Positions 28,319 to 37,105 of a stretch of DNA of 64,000 bases are shown piece by piece (position 1 is the stretch's first letter; each line of letters begins with the position of its first letter). The translations under genes and the position numbers were made by a program. This DNA is from Salicibibacter cibarius (GTDB taxonomy: Bacteria > Bacillota > Bacilli > Bacillales > Marinococcaceae). The stretch is from contig NZ_CP054705.1 of assembly GCF_016495725.1 (NCBI RefSeq), forward strand, positions 1,364,001 through 1,428,000, given 5' to 3'. The notes beneath the pieces are model-generated. The model saw only the letters and a program-made list of their open reading frames with translations, did not search any database and was not told where the DNA came from.

Positions 28319-28350
28319 TTGACTCTTACGGTAACGTAAGGATGTATAGT
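28319..28350 (+). promoter_or_regulatory. MerR-type promoter and operator
   Basis: TTGACT (-35, 28319-28324) and TATAGT (-10, 28345-28350) are separated by 20 bases. The spacer contains the dyad CTTACG-GTAA-CGTAAG (28325-28340). The overlong spacer with an internal palindrome is the classic layout at which MerR-family proteins activate by DNA distortion. It directly precedes the MerR gene, implying autoregulation. Confidence 0.85.
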
Positions 28351-28379
28351 AATCATGACAAATAGTGTGGAGGTTCACT

Positions 28380-29141
28380 ATGTACAGTATTGGAGAAGTA
28401 GCAAAAAAAATGAACATAACCACTCGAACGCTTAGATATTACGAAGAGATCAATCTGTTAAAACCCTCTTATACCGCAGAATCGGGATACCGTTTCTACT
28501 CAAAAACAAATATCGTTATATTGCAGCGGATTATTGCCCTAAAGGAACTCGGCTTTCAATTAAGCAAAATTAAAACCATCCTGGATCAAAAAAATTGGGA
28601 AAACGTTTTTGGAGAACAGTTGGTGCTCATCACTAAGGAAAAAGAAAGACTCAGTTATTTAGAAAAGACGTTGCGACTGTCACAGCATTTATCCCAGATT
28701 GAGAAAGACCTTAGCTGGGAAAATATTTTCCATTTTATCAAGGAAACAGAAGAAGATCGATACAACAAACATTTATTTTTGAAGCAATATTTTGATGAAC
28801 GCGAGCTAGACATTTTGAAAAACCCTAGTTTGGATTTCGGTGGAAGAGAGTCCAAAGAATTGGTTGAGTTGTTGACAACCGCCAAGGAGCAAAAGAATGA
28901 AGATCCTGAATCGCTCAAGTCACAGCATTTGGCTAATAAACTCGTATACTTTCTTGAAAATACATTTCAAGGTGATTCAGCACTTATGGAAAAGTATTGG
29001 AAGCTTCAAAGCCAACCGCCAAAAGAAGGAAATTTGTTCATTTTGGATAATGATGTCATTCAATATATTGAAAGCATCATGAATCGTTATGAAGCAAAAT
29101 GGGGGAAGGTCGGAAAGAGCCAATCGCAGCATCGGGAATGA
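28380..29141 (+). CDS. MerR family transcriptional regulator
   Basis: A 253-residue regulator: N-terminal winged helix (YSIGEVAKKMNITTRTLRYYEE, residues 2-23), wing GYRFYS, then a dimerisation coiled coil and a C-terminal effector domain of about 130 residues resembling drug-sensing TipAS/BltR-like types. The ATG at 28380 follows GTGGAGG; an upstream start at 28365 lacks a site. The palindromic promoter just upstream suggests it controls itself and probably the downstream DUF418 membrane protein gene. Ligand unknown. Confidence 0.9.
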   Translation: MYSIGEVAKKMNITTRTLRYYEEINLLKPSYTAESGYRFYSKTNIVILQRIIALKELGFQLSKIKTILDQKNWENVFGEQLVLITKEKERLSYLEKTLRLSQHLSQIEKDLSWENIFHFIKETEEDRYNKHLFLKQYFDERELDILKNPSLDFGGRESKELVELLTTAKEQKNEDPESLKSQHLANKLVYFLENTFQGDSALMEKYWKLQSQPPKEGNLFILDNDVIQYIESIMNRYEAKWGKVGKSQSQHRE

Positions 29142-29207
29142 GTTGAACTAAATGAAACGATGGATTTTAAGAGGTATTGGAAATCCGTTTTAAGCAAGGA
29201 ACGAATT

Positions 29208-29317
29208 ATGGAGAAAAGAATTTACTTTTTGGATCATCTCCGCATTTTTTTACGATTACGATGGTCATTGTTTTTCTTGTGATATTTCTTTACACTAACG
29301 CGTTTGAATTTGTCTGA
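29208..29317 (+). pseudogene. Remnant of an acyltransferase-3 membrane protein (N-terminus only)
   Basis: MEKRIYFLDHLRIFL followed, after a frameshift near 29255, by TMVIVFLVIFLYTNAFEFV and a stop. The start matches the typical RxxxLDxLR opening of acyltransferase family 3 proteins. Only about 36 codons survive. It is decayed coding sequence inside the spacer between the MerR gene and the DUF418 gene. Confidence 0.5.
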
Positions 29318-29440
29318 AACGAAGATCTTGGCAAGAGAGCTATCATTAAGTTGCTACGCTCATATTACCAAATGGAGATATTGGCTTGATTGGATGAAAT
29401 ATGAACTAAATGAAAAAATTAATGAGAGGTAGTTTGTGGC

Positions 29441-30616
29441 ATGAAGAATTTAAAAAAACAAACGGGCTACTCGAGAGGATTAGCTCGAGGGTCTGCTTCA
29501 GCGAAAGAGCGTTTGCTTGCACCAGATTTAGCCCGAGGGTTTATGCTTTTGATTATCGCCATTGCCCATGCGCCGTTATTACTCGGTCGTCCAGATGGTG
29601 AGGGCATTATTGATGAAGCCGTTAATTTTGTCAGTATCTTGTTCGTGGATAATCGAGGACTTCCATTGTTTGCTATATTGTTAGGTTATGGGTTAGCCAT
29701 GATGGTTAATCGTCAGCTTAATGCAGGAACGTTAGAAAGAGAATCTAAACGATTATTGCGGCGTCGTGGGTTTTTCCTTTTATTATTTGGGTTCGTCCAT
29801 GCCGTTATTATTGGCGGGATTGATATTCTAGCTTTCTACGGTTTCTCCACGCTCCTTATCGGATGGATTTTATTTCGCAGAAATCGTGTACTCATTCGTG
29901 CTATGCTTATTGTTGCCCTGTTTTTTCTTTTCCTTCTTCCTGTTGTGTGGATGGGCATGGCGCATGCAATGGATGCTACCGGGATGAGCCTGGAAACACT
30001 GGGACAATCTAACTCGGAATCATATATAGAAACCACACTCTTTAATTTAATCAGTTTCCCTTTCATGATTTTGAGTCAACTTTTCATGTACCCCATGCTC
30101 TTGCCGATACTGATCGGGGTATGGGCTGCACGTAATAACTTGCTGCTTGTTGGCAACCGAAAGCATTTAGTTCGAATAGCTATCATAGGCACTTCAATCT
30201 CAATCATTGGGGGACTACCGCTTGCCCTTGACGGGGCGCAGTTATGGAGTTCTTCCCCAACGATGGAAGGGTTGTTCACGGCTCTTCAAATGATTACGGG
30301 GCTCGCCGGTGGTATTGGGTACGCAGCCATATTTGGGCTGATTGGTCCCATTGTCAGTCGTACAGGTCTCATGGTTCGATCATTGACTGCGTTAGGACAA
30401 CGATCACTCACTTTTTATGTCTTTATCGAAGCTATGCTGGTCATTACCCTATCGCCAGTCGTATTTGGACTGGGTCAGGTATTGCATAGTACAGGAGCTG
30501 TTATTGTCGCTGTGTTTTTGTGGTTCACCAGTCTTCTTTTGGCTATGACGATGGAGTATAGAGGAATGCACGGCCCTGCAGATGCCTTGTTGCGTAGACT
30601 TATCTATCGAATTTAG
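29441..30616 (+). CDS. DUF418 domain-containing membrane protein (YeiB-like)
   Basis: A 391-residue polytopic membrane protein with about ten helices. The N-terminus ERLLAPDLARGFMLLIIAIAH and the LPLFAILLGYGLAMMVNRQ stretch, plus the C-terminal DUF418 region (TALGQRSLTFYVFIEAML, GPADALLRRLIY), match the family. Such proteins are putative transporters or acyl-group handling membrane proteins; the exact role is unknown. It follows the MerR gene on the same strand, suggesting that it is the regulated target. A GAGAGG site precedes the ATG. Confidence 0.88.
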   Translation: MKNLKKQTGYSRGLARGSASAKERLLAPDLARGFMLLIIAIAHAPLLLGRPDGEGIIDEAVNFVSILFVDNRGLPLFAILLGYGLAMMVNRQLNAGTLERESKRLLRRRGFFLLLFGFVHAVIIGGIDILAFYGFSTLLIGWILFRRNRVLIRAMLIVALFFLFLLPVVWMGMAHAMDATGMSLETLGQSNSESYIETTLFNLISFPFMILSQLFMYPMLLPILIGVWAARNNLLLVGNRKHLVRIAIIGTSISIIGGLPLALDGAQLWSSSPTMEGLFTALQMITGLAGGIGYAAIFGLIGPIVSRTGLMVRSLTALGQRSLTFYVFIEAMLVITLSPVVFGLGQVLHSTGAVIVAVFLWFTSLLLAMTMEYRGMHGPADALLRRLIYRI

Positions 30617-31043
30617 TACCAGTCGTCCTACCCCCTGCTATGACCACAGCCCACGATAGCCAAAAGTCAATCATCAATCCCACGACACCAATTAACTCAA
30701 CCCAGCCTGCTGGGGGATTTCCACTTAAAAAGAACAAGGTAGATGCAATCGCCTTGCAGTCACAAGACCGCGTAAGTGGAATCAAAAGGGACATTATACC
30801 CTTTTTACCTATTGTTAGTTAAACTATTGACAGCAGATTTAGGGGTACGGAAACGACTCGGGGATTGAGGGGCTGCGCTGGGAATATTTAACTTTATGGT
30901 GTGGCTAGTTCCCCTTATTTAGTCTTCTGTATATATAGTTTTAAAATAAAGTTTGATCAAAAATACCACACAAACCCTTATATTACCTTAAAAAGGAAAA
31001 ATATGGTTAATTCAATTGGAAAAATAAAAAAGGGAGGTGTCCC
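30617..31043. other. Intergenic segment with two dispersed repeats
   Basis: Copy B of the AGGGGTACGGAAACGA repeat lies at 30841-30886, and a second repeat of about 60 bases (30937-31000, with AATAAAGTTTGAT and ACAAACCCTTATATTACC) is shared with 54791-54850. A minus-strand open frame at 30600-30794 encodes a hydrophobic stretch but has no clear start, so I do not call it a gene. Confidence 0.6.
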
Positions 31044-31716
31044 ATGTTTCGTTTTATTCGTCGAGGTAAACGTCGTAGGAAAATGAAAAAAGTTAAAGAG
31101 GGCGATGGTCATCTTTTGAAAAAGTACCGAATATGGAATATATTGACCCACTCATTATTTCATATAGAAATAACTAATGATACTGACGGAAAAATCACTA
31201 ATTACGCTATACGATCCAGATATTTTGCAGAAGAACCTAGCGTTGATTTATACCGCGAAGGTAAACATGTTGCCTTTTCTAAGCTTCCAGCAGCTCTTCC
31301 AGTAGATAATGGCGTAATTGAAATAGCAAACGGTTCGAGCGGTATTAATCGAATTCATTATATTACAGATCAAGAAGATGCCCTTTCAGTATATCCAGAT
31401 AAACGTTCGATTAGAGGTTTTCGAATGTGGGTGCATAAACGATTTCCCAAAATCAGCTCTTTTATCGGAAGGAATGGCGGTTGTCATCTTATTAGTATCA
31501 ATAGCTCTATGGGTACCTCAACTAATGGAAACAATCTCTGACATTCCATGGAGTTCTGAAAATATTGGGACATTTGTATCTCCAATCACACTGTCAGTTT
31601 GGGTTAATTTTGCGATTGGTATTGCAGCGGCATTAGCTGGAACAGAACGGGCTCTTATGCTACGGAGTCATTGGTTAATCGATATCGAAACGGGTAGCAG
31701 TTTGGGTGAAGATTAA
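31044..31716 (+). pseudogene. Frameshifted membrane protein of unknown function
   Basis: GGGAGG precedes an ATG that opens a basic N-terminus (MFRFIRRGKRRRKMKKVKEG) and a soluble domain of about 130 residues. Near 31455-31470 the frame shifts, and the protein continues in another frame with two membrane helices (VVILLVSIALWVPQL, VWVNFAIGIAAALAG) to a stop at 31716. The joined product would be about 223 residues. No family recognised. The shift corresponds to one extra base or two missing bases. Confidence 0.65.
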
Positions 31717-31769
31717 TTCAGTCTCTTAAAGAGACAACCTAATTTTGGTTTAGTACTATCAAATCTCGT

Positions 31770-31807
31770 CTTATTCCACCTTTTCGAGGGGTTGTGCAAA
31801 AACACCC
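31770..31807. repeat. Solo end of the MITE-like dispersed element
   Basis: TTATTCCACCTTTTCGAGGG followed by GTTGTGCAAAAACACCC is the reverse complement of the ends at 22655-22690 and 55203-55236 with few changes. Only one arm is present here. A cassette-type repeat follows at 31814. Confidence 0.55.
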
Positions 31808-31813
31808 AACTTC

Positions 31814-31840
31814 CGAACGGGCGCGTTTGCTGAATAAAAG
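31814..31840 (+). repeat. Cassette-type intergenic repeat (unit A)
   Basis: GAACGGGCGCGTTTGCTGAA followed by TAAAAG, upstream of the DUF4256 gene. It is the first member of the repeat family found between the genes of the 31.8-42.1 kb array. Confidence 0.55.
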
Positions 31841-32026
31841 TAAACAACTTTATTTTTACGTAACATTTTTACCTTTAAGCAATCAGGCCAGATTGTGGAG
31901 GTATGGATTTACTTAATCAGCTAATTTATTGTAAACTAAATTCACACAGCTATTTAAACAATTTGATATAAAACAAATATTTGTTTACTAAAACAATATG
32001 AGTAAAAACAATAAGGAGAAACTAAC

Positions 32027-32608
32027 TTGACAAAGGAAAATAAAATCAGCAATAAAAAAGAGTTGTCACCAGAACAACGTGAAGAATTACTCAAAGCATT
32101 GAAAATCCGTTTTGAAAAAAACTTGCACCGCCATGAAGGTCTTGAATGGGCCAAAGTCCAAGCAAACCTGGATGCTAATACTGAAAAGCTGTGGACGCTC
32201 AATGAAATGGAAAGAACTGGCGGTGAACCGGATGTTGTTGGTTATGATAAAAAGAAGGACGAATACACTTTTTATGATTGTTCAGCAGAAAGTCCAAAAG
32301 GTCGCAGAAGTGTTTGTTACGATCGTGAAGCACTGGAGTCAAGGAAAAAACATAAACCAGAAAATAACGCTATTGATATGGCAACTACCATGGGCATTGA
32401 ACTTTTGACGGAAGAACAATATCGTGCGTTGCAGAAACTTGAAAATTTCGACAAGAAATCGTCGAGTTGGGTGCAAACACCCTCTGATATTAGAGAACTC
32501 GGCGGTGCCCTTTTTTGCGATTTTCGCTTTGGGCACGTCTTCGTGTATCATAACGGTGCAGACTCTTACTATAGTGCCAGAGGGTTCCGTGGCTCGCTAA
32601 GGGTCTAA
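32027..32608 (+). CDS. DUF4256 family protein
   Basis: A 193-residue soluble protein of the DUF4256 family. Recognisable stretches are LSPEQREELLKALKIRFEKN, EWAKVQANLDANTEKLW, DKKKDEYTFYDCSAESPKGR and the C-terminal FCDFRFGHVFVYHNGADSYY. Function is not known; the family is common as single accessory genes in bacilli. TTG start at 32027 with AAGGAG about 8 bases upstream. Flanked on both sides by cassette-type repeats, making it a self-contained unit. Confidence 0.88.
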   Translation: MTKENKISNKKELSPEQREELLKALKIRFEKNLHRHEGLEWAKVQANLDANTEKLWTLNEMERTGGEPDVVGYDKKKDEYTFYDCSAESPKGRRSVCYDREALESRKKHKPENNAIDMATTMGIELLTEEQYRALQKLENFDKKSSSWVQTPSDIRELGGALFCDFRFGHVFVYHNGADSYYSARGFRGSLRV

Positions 32609-32680
32609 ATTTTGTACAGATAGCTAAACTTAATTTTAGAACGGATCTTAGCGAAAGGCTTTAATTGCATTCTTAAAGAA

Positions 32681-32783
32681 AAGGGCGCTTTAACGGAATA
32701 AGTATTGTGCTCTTTATTGGTTTATCGGGCGCTTTTGTGGAATAAAAGCTGTATCAGAATCGGGGGCAGATTGTTGAAGATCG
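32681..32783 (+). repeat. Cassette-type intergenic repeats (unit B, two copies)
   Basis: AAGGGCGCTTTAACGGAATA (32681) and ATCGGGCGCTTTTGTGGAAT (32724) follow one another, and the second is followed by GGGGGCAGATTGTTGAAGA. This is the clearest example of the two-part repeat and lies directly upstream of the macrolide phosphotransferase start. Confidence 0.65.
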
Positions 32784-32955
32784 ACTTATGTGATGGGAAG
32801 GTTGTAGGAAAAGAACATGAATACAGTCAAACTTAAACAATTAGCAAATAATAATGGACTAGATATCTTGGAAGACACGACAAAAATTAATGAGTCTGGT
32901 GTTGACTTTCGAGTCGCACATGCCAAAGATTCAAACGGTAATAAATGGATATTAA

Positions 32956-34466
32956 GGGATGTTCAAATAAATAATTAGTCAATTATGGTAATATACACAA
33001 AAGTATCCTTTGTATATGTTTTAATGGTAGTAACAGCAACCAAAAATATAACAAAGGATACTGATACCATGATACAGAAATTATCTAACGGATTCAAAGA
33101 AATTATGATAGAAACGATCGACAAATTAAAAAGTTCCGATAAACGCATCGCTTTAGCCAAGATCGCCAAAACCTATGGAGATGGAGGACAAACAGCTGTA
33201 GCGGAAACATTTCATGTGAGTAGAGATACGATAAGAAAAGGAAGTTATGAGCTAGAATCAGGGTTTCCAATCACAGATGCTTTTCAAGCAAGGGGTAGAA
33301 AGAAAGTCGAAAAAGGCCATCTCCCTCACCTGTTAGAAGATATCCAAGCCATTGTAGATGGCCAAAGCCAAACCGACCCCAGTTTCAACACGACTCAACT
33401 GTATACAAGAATGACCATTCAAGAAGTCAGAGATCAACTCGTTCTCCAAAAAGGCTATCAAGATGCAGATTTGCCGACCAACCAGACGTTAAATACCAAA
33501 CTCCATCAATTGGGCTACCACCTCAAGAAGGTGCAGAAAACAAAACCGGTCAAGAAAATCGAAGAAACCGATGCGATCTTTGAAAATCTCCACGCCACTC
33601 ATGAAGCTTATCAAGGAGAAAGCAATGCGGTTCGTCTTTCCTTTGATACCAAGGATCGAGTGAAAATCGGACCGTTTTCGAGAGGTGGAAAAAGTAGAGT
33701 GCGTGTAGAGGCCGCAGATCATGATTTTGGTCAGACATTTTTATCACTATTTGGAATCCTGGATATGTCCAATGAGCATGTCGAACTCACTTTCACGGCA
33801 TCGAAAGTGACAGCTGATTTAATCGCTGATCAAATCGAAGCCTATGTTCACAAGTTGCGTTCACAACAGGAGGTGGATACCCTCATCATAAATGCCGATA
33901 ATGGTCCTGAAAATAACAGTCGTCGAACACAATTCATGAAAAGAATGATTGAGTTTGCGGCTACCTACGACATCAAAGTCATCTTAGCCTATTACCCGCC
34001 CTATCACAGTAAATACAACCCAATTGAAAGGGTGTGGGCAGTGCTTGAGCAACATTGGAACGGGGCCCTTTTGAACACACAAGAGATGGTTTTAGGATTC
34101 GCTGAGAGTATGACTTGGAAAAAGAAGCACCCTTCTGTCACCCTTGAAGAAAACACCTATGAGACAGGGAAAAAAGTTGAAAAGAACGTAATGGATCAAT
34201 ATGAAAAGATGATTGATCGAGCCAAAGGGATCGGGAAATGGTTTGTGGAGATCCACCCTCATCAGTGTAAGGCAGCGTTATATATGGGCTTAAAGACACA
34301 GTGAATAAAATTGGGGGAAAGGGGAGGTGTATGTCCACACGTTAATATTCGTTCTGTAAGCCTAAATATCAATAAATTTGACACGATGAGTGGGGTGTGA
34401 ATGACAATAAATCCCTCATCATTCGGCCTCGCCCCATTATTGGCTTGTTATTTTTCTTAAATTCCC
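32956..34466 (+). mobile_element. ISAzo13-type insertion sequence inside mph (about 1.51 kb)
   Basis: Imperfect terminal inverted repeats: the left end GGGATGTTCAAATAAATAA resembles the reverse complement of the right end (GGGAATTTAAGAAAAATAA). TAA flanks both ends (32953-32955 and 34467-34469) as a likely 3-bp target duplication. The boundaries are supported independently because removing the element plus one TAA restores the mph reading frame. Confidence 0.8.
33069..34304 (+). CDS. ISAzo13 family transposase
   Basis: A 411-residue DDE transposase. The N-terminal part has a helix-turn-helix (QTAVAETFHVSRDTIRKGSYEL). The catalytic core includes VRLSFDTKDRVKIGPFSRGG, LIINADNGPENNSRRTQFMK and YYPPYHSKYNPIERVWAVLE, typical of ISAzo13. 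The ATG at 33069 follows AAAGGA at about 11 bases; the frame is also open from an earlier ATG at 32985 without a clear site. The frame is intact, so this copy could still be active. Confidence 0.9.
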   Translation: MIQKLSNGFKEIMIETIDKLKSSDKRIALAKIAKTYGDGGQTAVAETFHVSRDTIRKGSYELESGFPITDAFQARGRKKVEKGHLPHLLEDIQAIVDGQSQTDPSFNTTQLYTRMTIQEVRDQLVLQKGYQDADLPTNQTLNTKLHQLGYHLKKVQKTKPVKKIEETDAIFENLHATHEAYQGESNAVRLSFDTKDRVKIGPFSRGGKSRVRVEAADHDFGQTFLSLFGILDMSNEHVELTFTASKVTADLIADQIEAYVHKLRSQQEVDTLIINADNGPENNSRRTQFMKRMIEFAATYDIKVILAYYPPYHSKYNPIERVWAVLEQHWNGALLNTQEMVLGFAESMTWKKKHPSVTLEENTYETGKKVEKNVMDQYEKMIDRAKGIGKWFVEIHPHQCKAALYMGLKTQ

Positions 34467-35257
34467 TAAAGGTTCCACGTAGACCAGAATCTATGAGAAA
34501 TGCACTACAAGAAAAAGAGACGTTAGATATCATTAATAAACAGGCAAACTTCCAAGTCCCTGACTGGTCGATCTTCTCAGAAAACTTAATTGCTTATAAG
34601 CAATTAAGTGGTGTTCCTGCTGCTACTGTTGACGTTGAGCAACAAGGATATGTTTGGAGTTTTGATGAAACCAATGTACCGACTAAATATTATGACTCAT
34701 TAGGAAGAATACTTGCGAATTTACACTCAATAACTCACCAAGAATTTAAAAATAGCGGTGTCGAAATTCTTGGTGTTCATGAGTTGAGAGGTTCCATGAA
34801 ACAGCGAATGGAACGTGTGAAAGAACAATACGATATTAATAAAAATTTATGGGAACGGTGGCAAACATGGTTGGCTGAAGACTCTCTTTGGCCATCTTTT
34901 GTAGGGGTAAAACATGGAGACCTACATCCCGGTCATATCCTTATTGATCAGAACAATTATGTAACGGGTTTAATTGATTGGTCCGAAGTGGGGATCGCTG
35001 ATGTATCTGTTGACTTCATGTCGCATCAACTGCTCTTTGGTAAAGATGGATTAACAAAGTTAATCAATGCTTATGACAATGCCGGGGGTAAAACTTGGTC
35101 AAGAATGGATGATCATATTATTGAGCTTTTAACAACAAGTGCCATCACTGTTGCCGAATACGCTCTAGCATCAGGAATGAAAGACATGCATGAGACAGCA
35201 GCACACATGCTTGCAAGCGAAAGCTAATGAACATGACTAGTCGGCTTTATTAATTAA

Positions 35258-35300
35258 CTCAACTGTCGGACATGATTAACACATCATAACCTCTGATACG
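35258..35300 (+). repeat. Solo relic of the IS4-type element end
   Basis: CTCAACTGTCGGACATGATT and the following bases resemble the left end of the IS4-type element at 2347 (CTCAACTTTCGGACATGACT), including the ACAC and CCTGATA stretches that follow. No transposase accompanies it, so it is a remnant of a related insertion. Confidence 0.55.
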
Positions 35301-35320
35301 CCAATATTTGTAATACCGTT

Positions 35321-35399
35321 CTTAAGCAAACGAGGCGCTTATGCGTAATAAGGAACAGCGTTCGATCTTATGGAAAAAGGCCATATTGTTGAAGACTGT
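35321..35399 (+). repeat. Cassette-type intergenic repeat (unit C)
   Basis: AACGAGGCGCTTATGCGTAA opens the first block; AAAGGCCATATTGTTGAAGA closes the second block about 45 bases later. The unit lies between the broken mph and the GNAT gene. Confidence 0.6.
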
Positions 35400-35419
35400 A
35401 ACAGGGAGACACAAAAATT

Positions 35420-35891
35420 ATGAGAATTAGGGAGTTTCAAGACTCTGATATTAGCCAGATTGTTTCTTTGTTTTACGAAACAGTGCATTCAGTAAACGCG
35501 GTAGATTACACAACAGAACAACTTAATGCCTGGGCAAGAAATAGAGGTTAAATTGGAAAACTGGAATGAATCCTTAAATAATAACATCACCTATGTTGCC
35601 GAAATAAACGGTAAAATTGTTGGTTTTAGTGATATGACACATAATGGGTACCTAGATAGACTCTATACTCACAAAGATTTTCAGGGACAAGGAATTGCAA
35701 CAGCTTTGGTAAATAAGCTCGAATCCGTAGCAAGTAAAATTAGACTTTCGGAAATTTATACGGAAGCAAGTTTAACGGCTAAACCATTTTTTGAGCGTCA
35801 CGGGTACCAGATAATAAGATCTCAAAATGTAGAACGCAAGGGGATTACAATACCTAATTTTCAAATGACCAAAAAGTTGGTTTCCGAGTAA
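35420..35891 (+). pseudogene. GNAT family N-acetyltransferase, frameshifted
   Basis: The ATG at 35420 opens MRIREFQDSDISQIVSLFYE to NAWA, then stops at a TAA near 35550. The rest of the acetyltransferase continues in another frame (EIEVKLENWNESLNN) with the acetyl-CoA binding motif DRLYTHKDFQGQGIATALVN and FFERHGYQII. The joined product would be about 157 residues, a normal small GNAT. Either the gene is inactive or an assembly indel lies near 35533. It occupies one unit of the repeat-separated array. Confidence 0.82.
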
Positions 35892-35913
35892 TTATGGCTA
35901 GTTGGTATACTGC

Positions 35914-35972
35914 AATCGGGCGCGCTAATTGAATAGTGCGTCCTTCTGAAAAGGGCCATTTAACAGCATATG
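35914..35972 (+). repeat. Cassette-type intergenic repeat (unit D)
   Basis: AATCGGGCGCGCTAATTGAA then TAGTGCGTCC, followed by AAAGGGCCATTTAACAGCAT. It lies between the GNAT gene and the DUF606 transporter gene. Confidence 0.55.
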
Positions 35973-35996
35973 GGAACTTTTAGGGGGAGCTTGCTG

Positions 35997-36431
35997 ATGA
36001 CATGGTTGTTCGTTTTATTTACCGTGCTTGGTGGTGCAGCATTAGCTTTACAAGCAGGCATTAACGCTCAAATCGGGAAACAAATCGGAACAATTGAAGC
36101 GTCATTTTTGGCATATGGTGTTGGTACCATTGCACTTTTAGTGGCTACTTTTGTTGTAGGAAAAGGAGACTTTGCACAAATTTCTACTCTGCCAAAATGG
36201 AATTTATTTATCGGGGTACTAGGTGCTTTGTATATATTTATTATGGTTCTTAGTGTTCCTGAAGTGGGTGCTGGAACAGCGATGATTGCAGCAATACTGG
36301 GGCAAGTGATTATTGGAATGGTTTTAGATCACTTTGGGATGTTTGGAGTAGAGGTAATGCCAATTAACTTTCAAAGAATAGCAGGTGTTTTATTAATGGG
36401 TGTGGCCTTATATTTGTTTTATAAGCCTTAA
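35997..36431 (+). CDS. DMT family transporter (DUF606/YdcZ type)
   Basis: A 144-residue membrane protein with five predicted helices, the size of single-domain DUF606 (YdcZ) members of the drug/metabolite superfamily. Characteristic stretches are LGGAALALQAGINAQIGKQIGTIEAS near the start and GVLGALYIFIMVLSVPEVGAGTAM in the middle; these contain the paired glycine-rich helices. Substrate unknown. The ATG at 35997 has AGGGGGAG about 7 bases upstream, while the ATG at 35970 precedes that site. It lies alone between two repeats. Confidence 0.85.
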   Translation: MTWLFVLFTVLGGAALALQAGINAQIGKQIGTIEASFLAYGVGTIALLVATFVVGKGDFAQISTLPKWNLFIGVLGALYIFIMVLSVPEVGAGTAMIAAILGQVIIGMVLDHFGMFGVEVMPINFQRIAGVLLMGVALYLFYKP

Positions 36432-36469
36432 TATCTTTACAGTGTTGTTCGCCTAGAAGAAGAGCGATC

Positions 36470-36513
36470 TTCCGTTAAAGAGGCGCTTATCCGGAATATT
36501 AGCGCCCGTATTG
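36470..36513 (+). repeat. Cassette-type intergenic repeat (unit E)
   Basis: TTCCGTTAAAGAGGCGCTTA then TCCGGAATATTAGCGCCCGTATTG. The GCGCTTATCC-GGAATATTAGCGC part is self-complementary and could fold into a hairpin. Confidence 0.55.
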
Positions 36514-36613
36514 TATATAAAGGCTCTTTTCCTTCTTCAAGTAAAATGAGACAATAGCATTTGGGCTAAAATTTTAAAGAATAAATCAGGTAAGATTTAA
36601 AGGGTGGTTCCTA

Positions 36614-36949
36614 ATGAAAAACCATATAAAGGTAAATGGAAAGCTTCTTCAAACAAACAAACGTTTTTCACAATTGAAAGAGAGTCAAAAAAATTGGATT
36701 GTTGCGGAGCTTTATAAACTTTATCACAATAAAATGAAGGAAAAACGAACAACAAGGAAACTCTCTCAGAATGACCGCGATACAGTTATTTCGACTCTAT
36801 ATGAACAGATTCGGGATAGAGAAATATGGATCCCTTATGGTGAGGTGAAAAAGTTTGCTTTCCATAAAACGACAAAGATAGTGAAGTCTTTTGAGAAACA
36901 ATATCCCAAGTTGAATGAGAAAATTGAAGCTGAGCACGCTAAGAAGTAA
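36614..36949 (+). CDS. Hypothetical protein, basic and helical (111 residues)
   Basis: A 111-residue lysine-rich protein (MKNHIKVNGKLLQTNKRFSQ and onward) with the pattern QKNWIVAELYKLYHN and WIPYGEVKKFAFHKT. No membrane segment or signal. It resembles small hypothetical proteins I associate with bacilli, but I cannot name a family. AAGGGTGG precedes the ATG. The basic composition would allow nucleic-acid binding; this is only a guess. It is flanked by cassette-type repeats. Confidence 0.7.
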   Translation: MKNHIKVNGKLLQTNKRFSQLKESQKNWIVAELYKLYHNKMKEKRTTRKLSQNDRDTVISTLYEQIRDREIWIPYGEVKKFAFHKTTKIVKSFEKQYPKLNEKIEAEHAKK

Positions 36950-36958
36950 TTGAATTTT

Positions 36959-36992
36959 AACAGGGTGCTTATCCCGAATAAGAATAAGTGCC
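36959..36992 (+). repeat. Cassette-type intergenic repeat (unit F)
   Basis: AACAGGGTGCTTATCCCGAA then TAAGAATAAGTGCC, starting 10 bases after the preceding gene's stop. Confidence 0.5.
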
Positions 36993-37105
36993 TTATCTGT
37001 TCGCGATTACTCAAGGAATGTACTTTTTTATATTTCGATTGTTGAATAAAGGTCATATAAAAAGACCATACTGGAATCAAATCAATTGATTCATAGTATG
37101 GGAGC

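Larger units (their letters stand above)
32817..35227 (+). pseudogene. mph: Macrolide 2'-phosphotransferase (Mph), interrupted by an ISAzo13-type element
   Basis: The 5' part (32817-32955) encodes 46 codons from MNTVKLKQLANNNGLDILED to NGNKWIL. The 3' part (from 34470) resumes with KVPRRPESMRNALQ. Joining them with one TAA target copy gives exactly 897 bases, about 298 residues, the usual Mph length. Kinase motifs include VKHGDLHPGHILID (catalytic loop) and GLIDWSEVGIADVS (DFG-equivalent). The enzyme would phosphorylate macrolides such as erythromycin with a nucleotide triphosphate. The insertion at codon 47 should abolish activity; precise excision would restore the frame. Confidence 0.88.

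Noticed and set aside
30600-30794. Minus-strand hydrophobic ORF
   Set aside because: Overlaps the end of the DUF418 gene and lacks a good start; might be a remnant but is not supportable.
34397-34469. Apparent start of the 3' Mph fragment as an independent gene
   Set aside because: The first 24 codons are IS sequence; the real coding starts upstream of the insertion at 32817.
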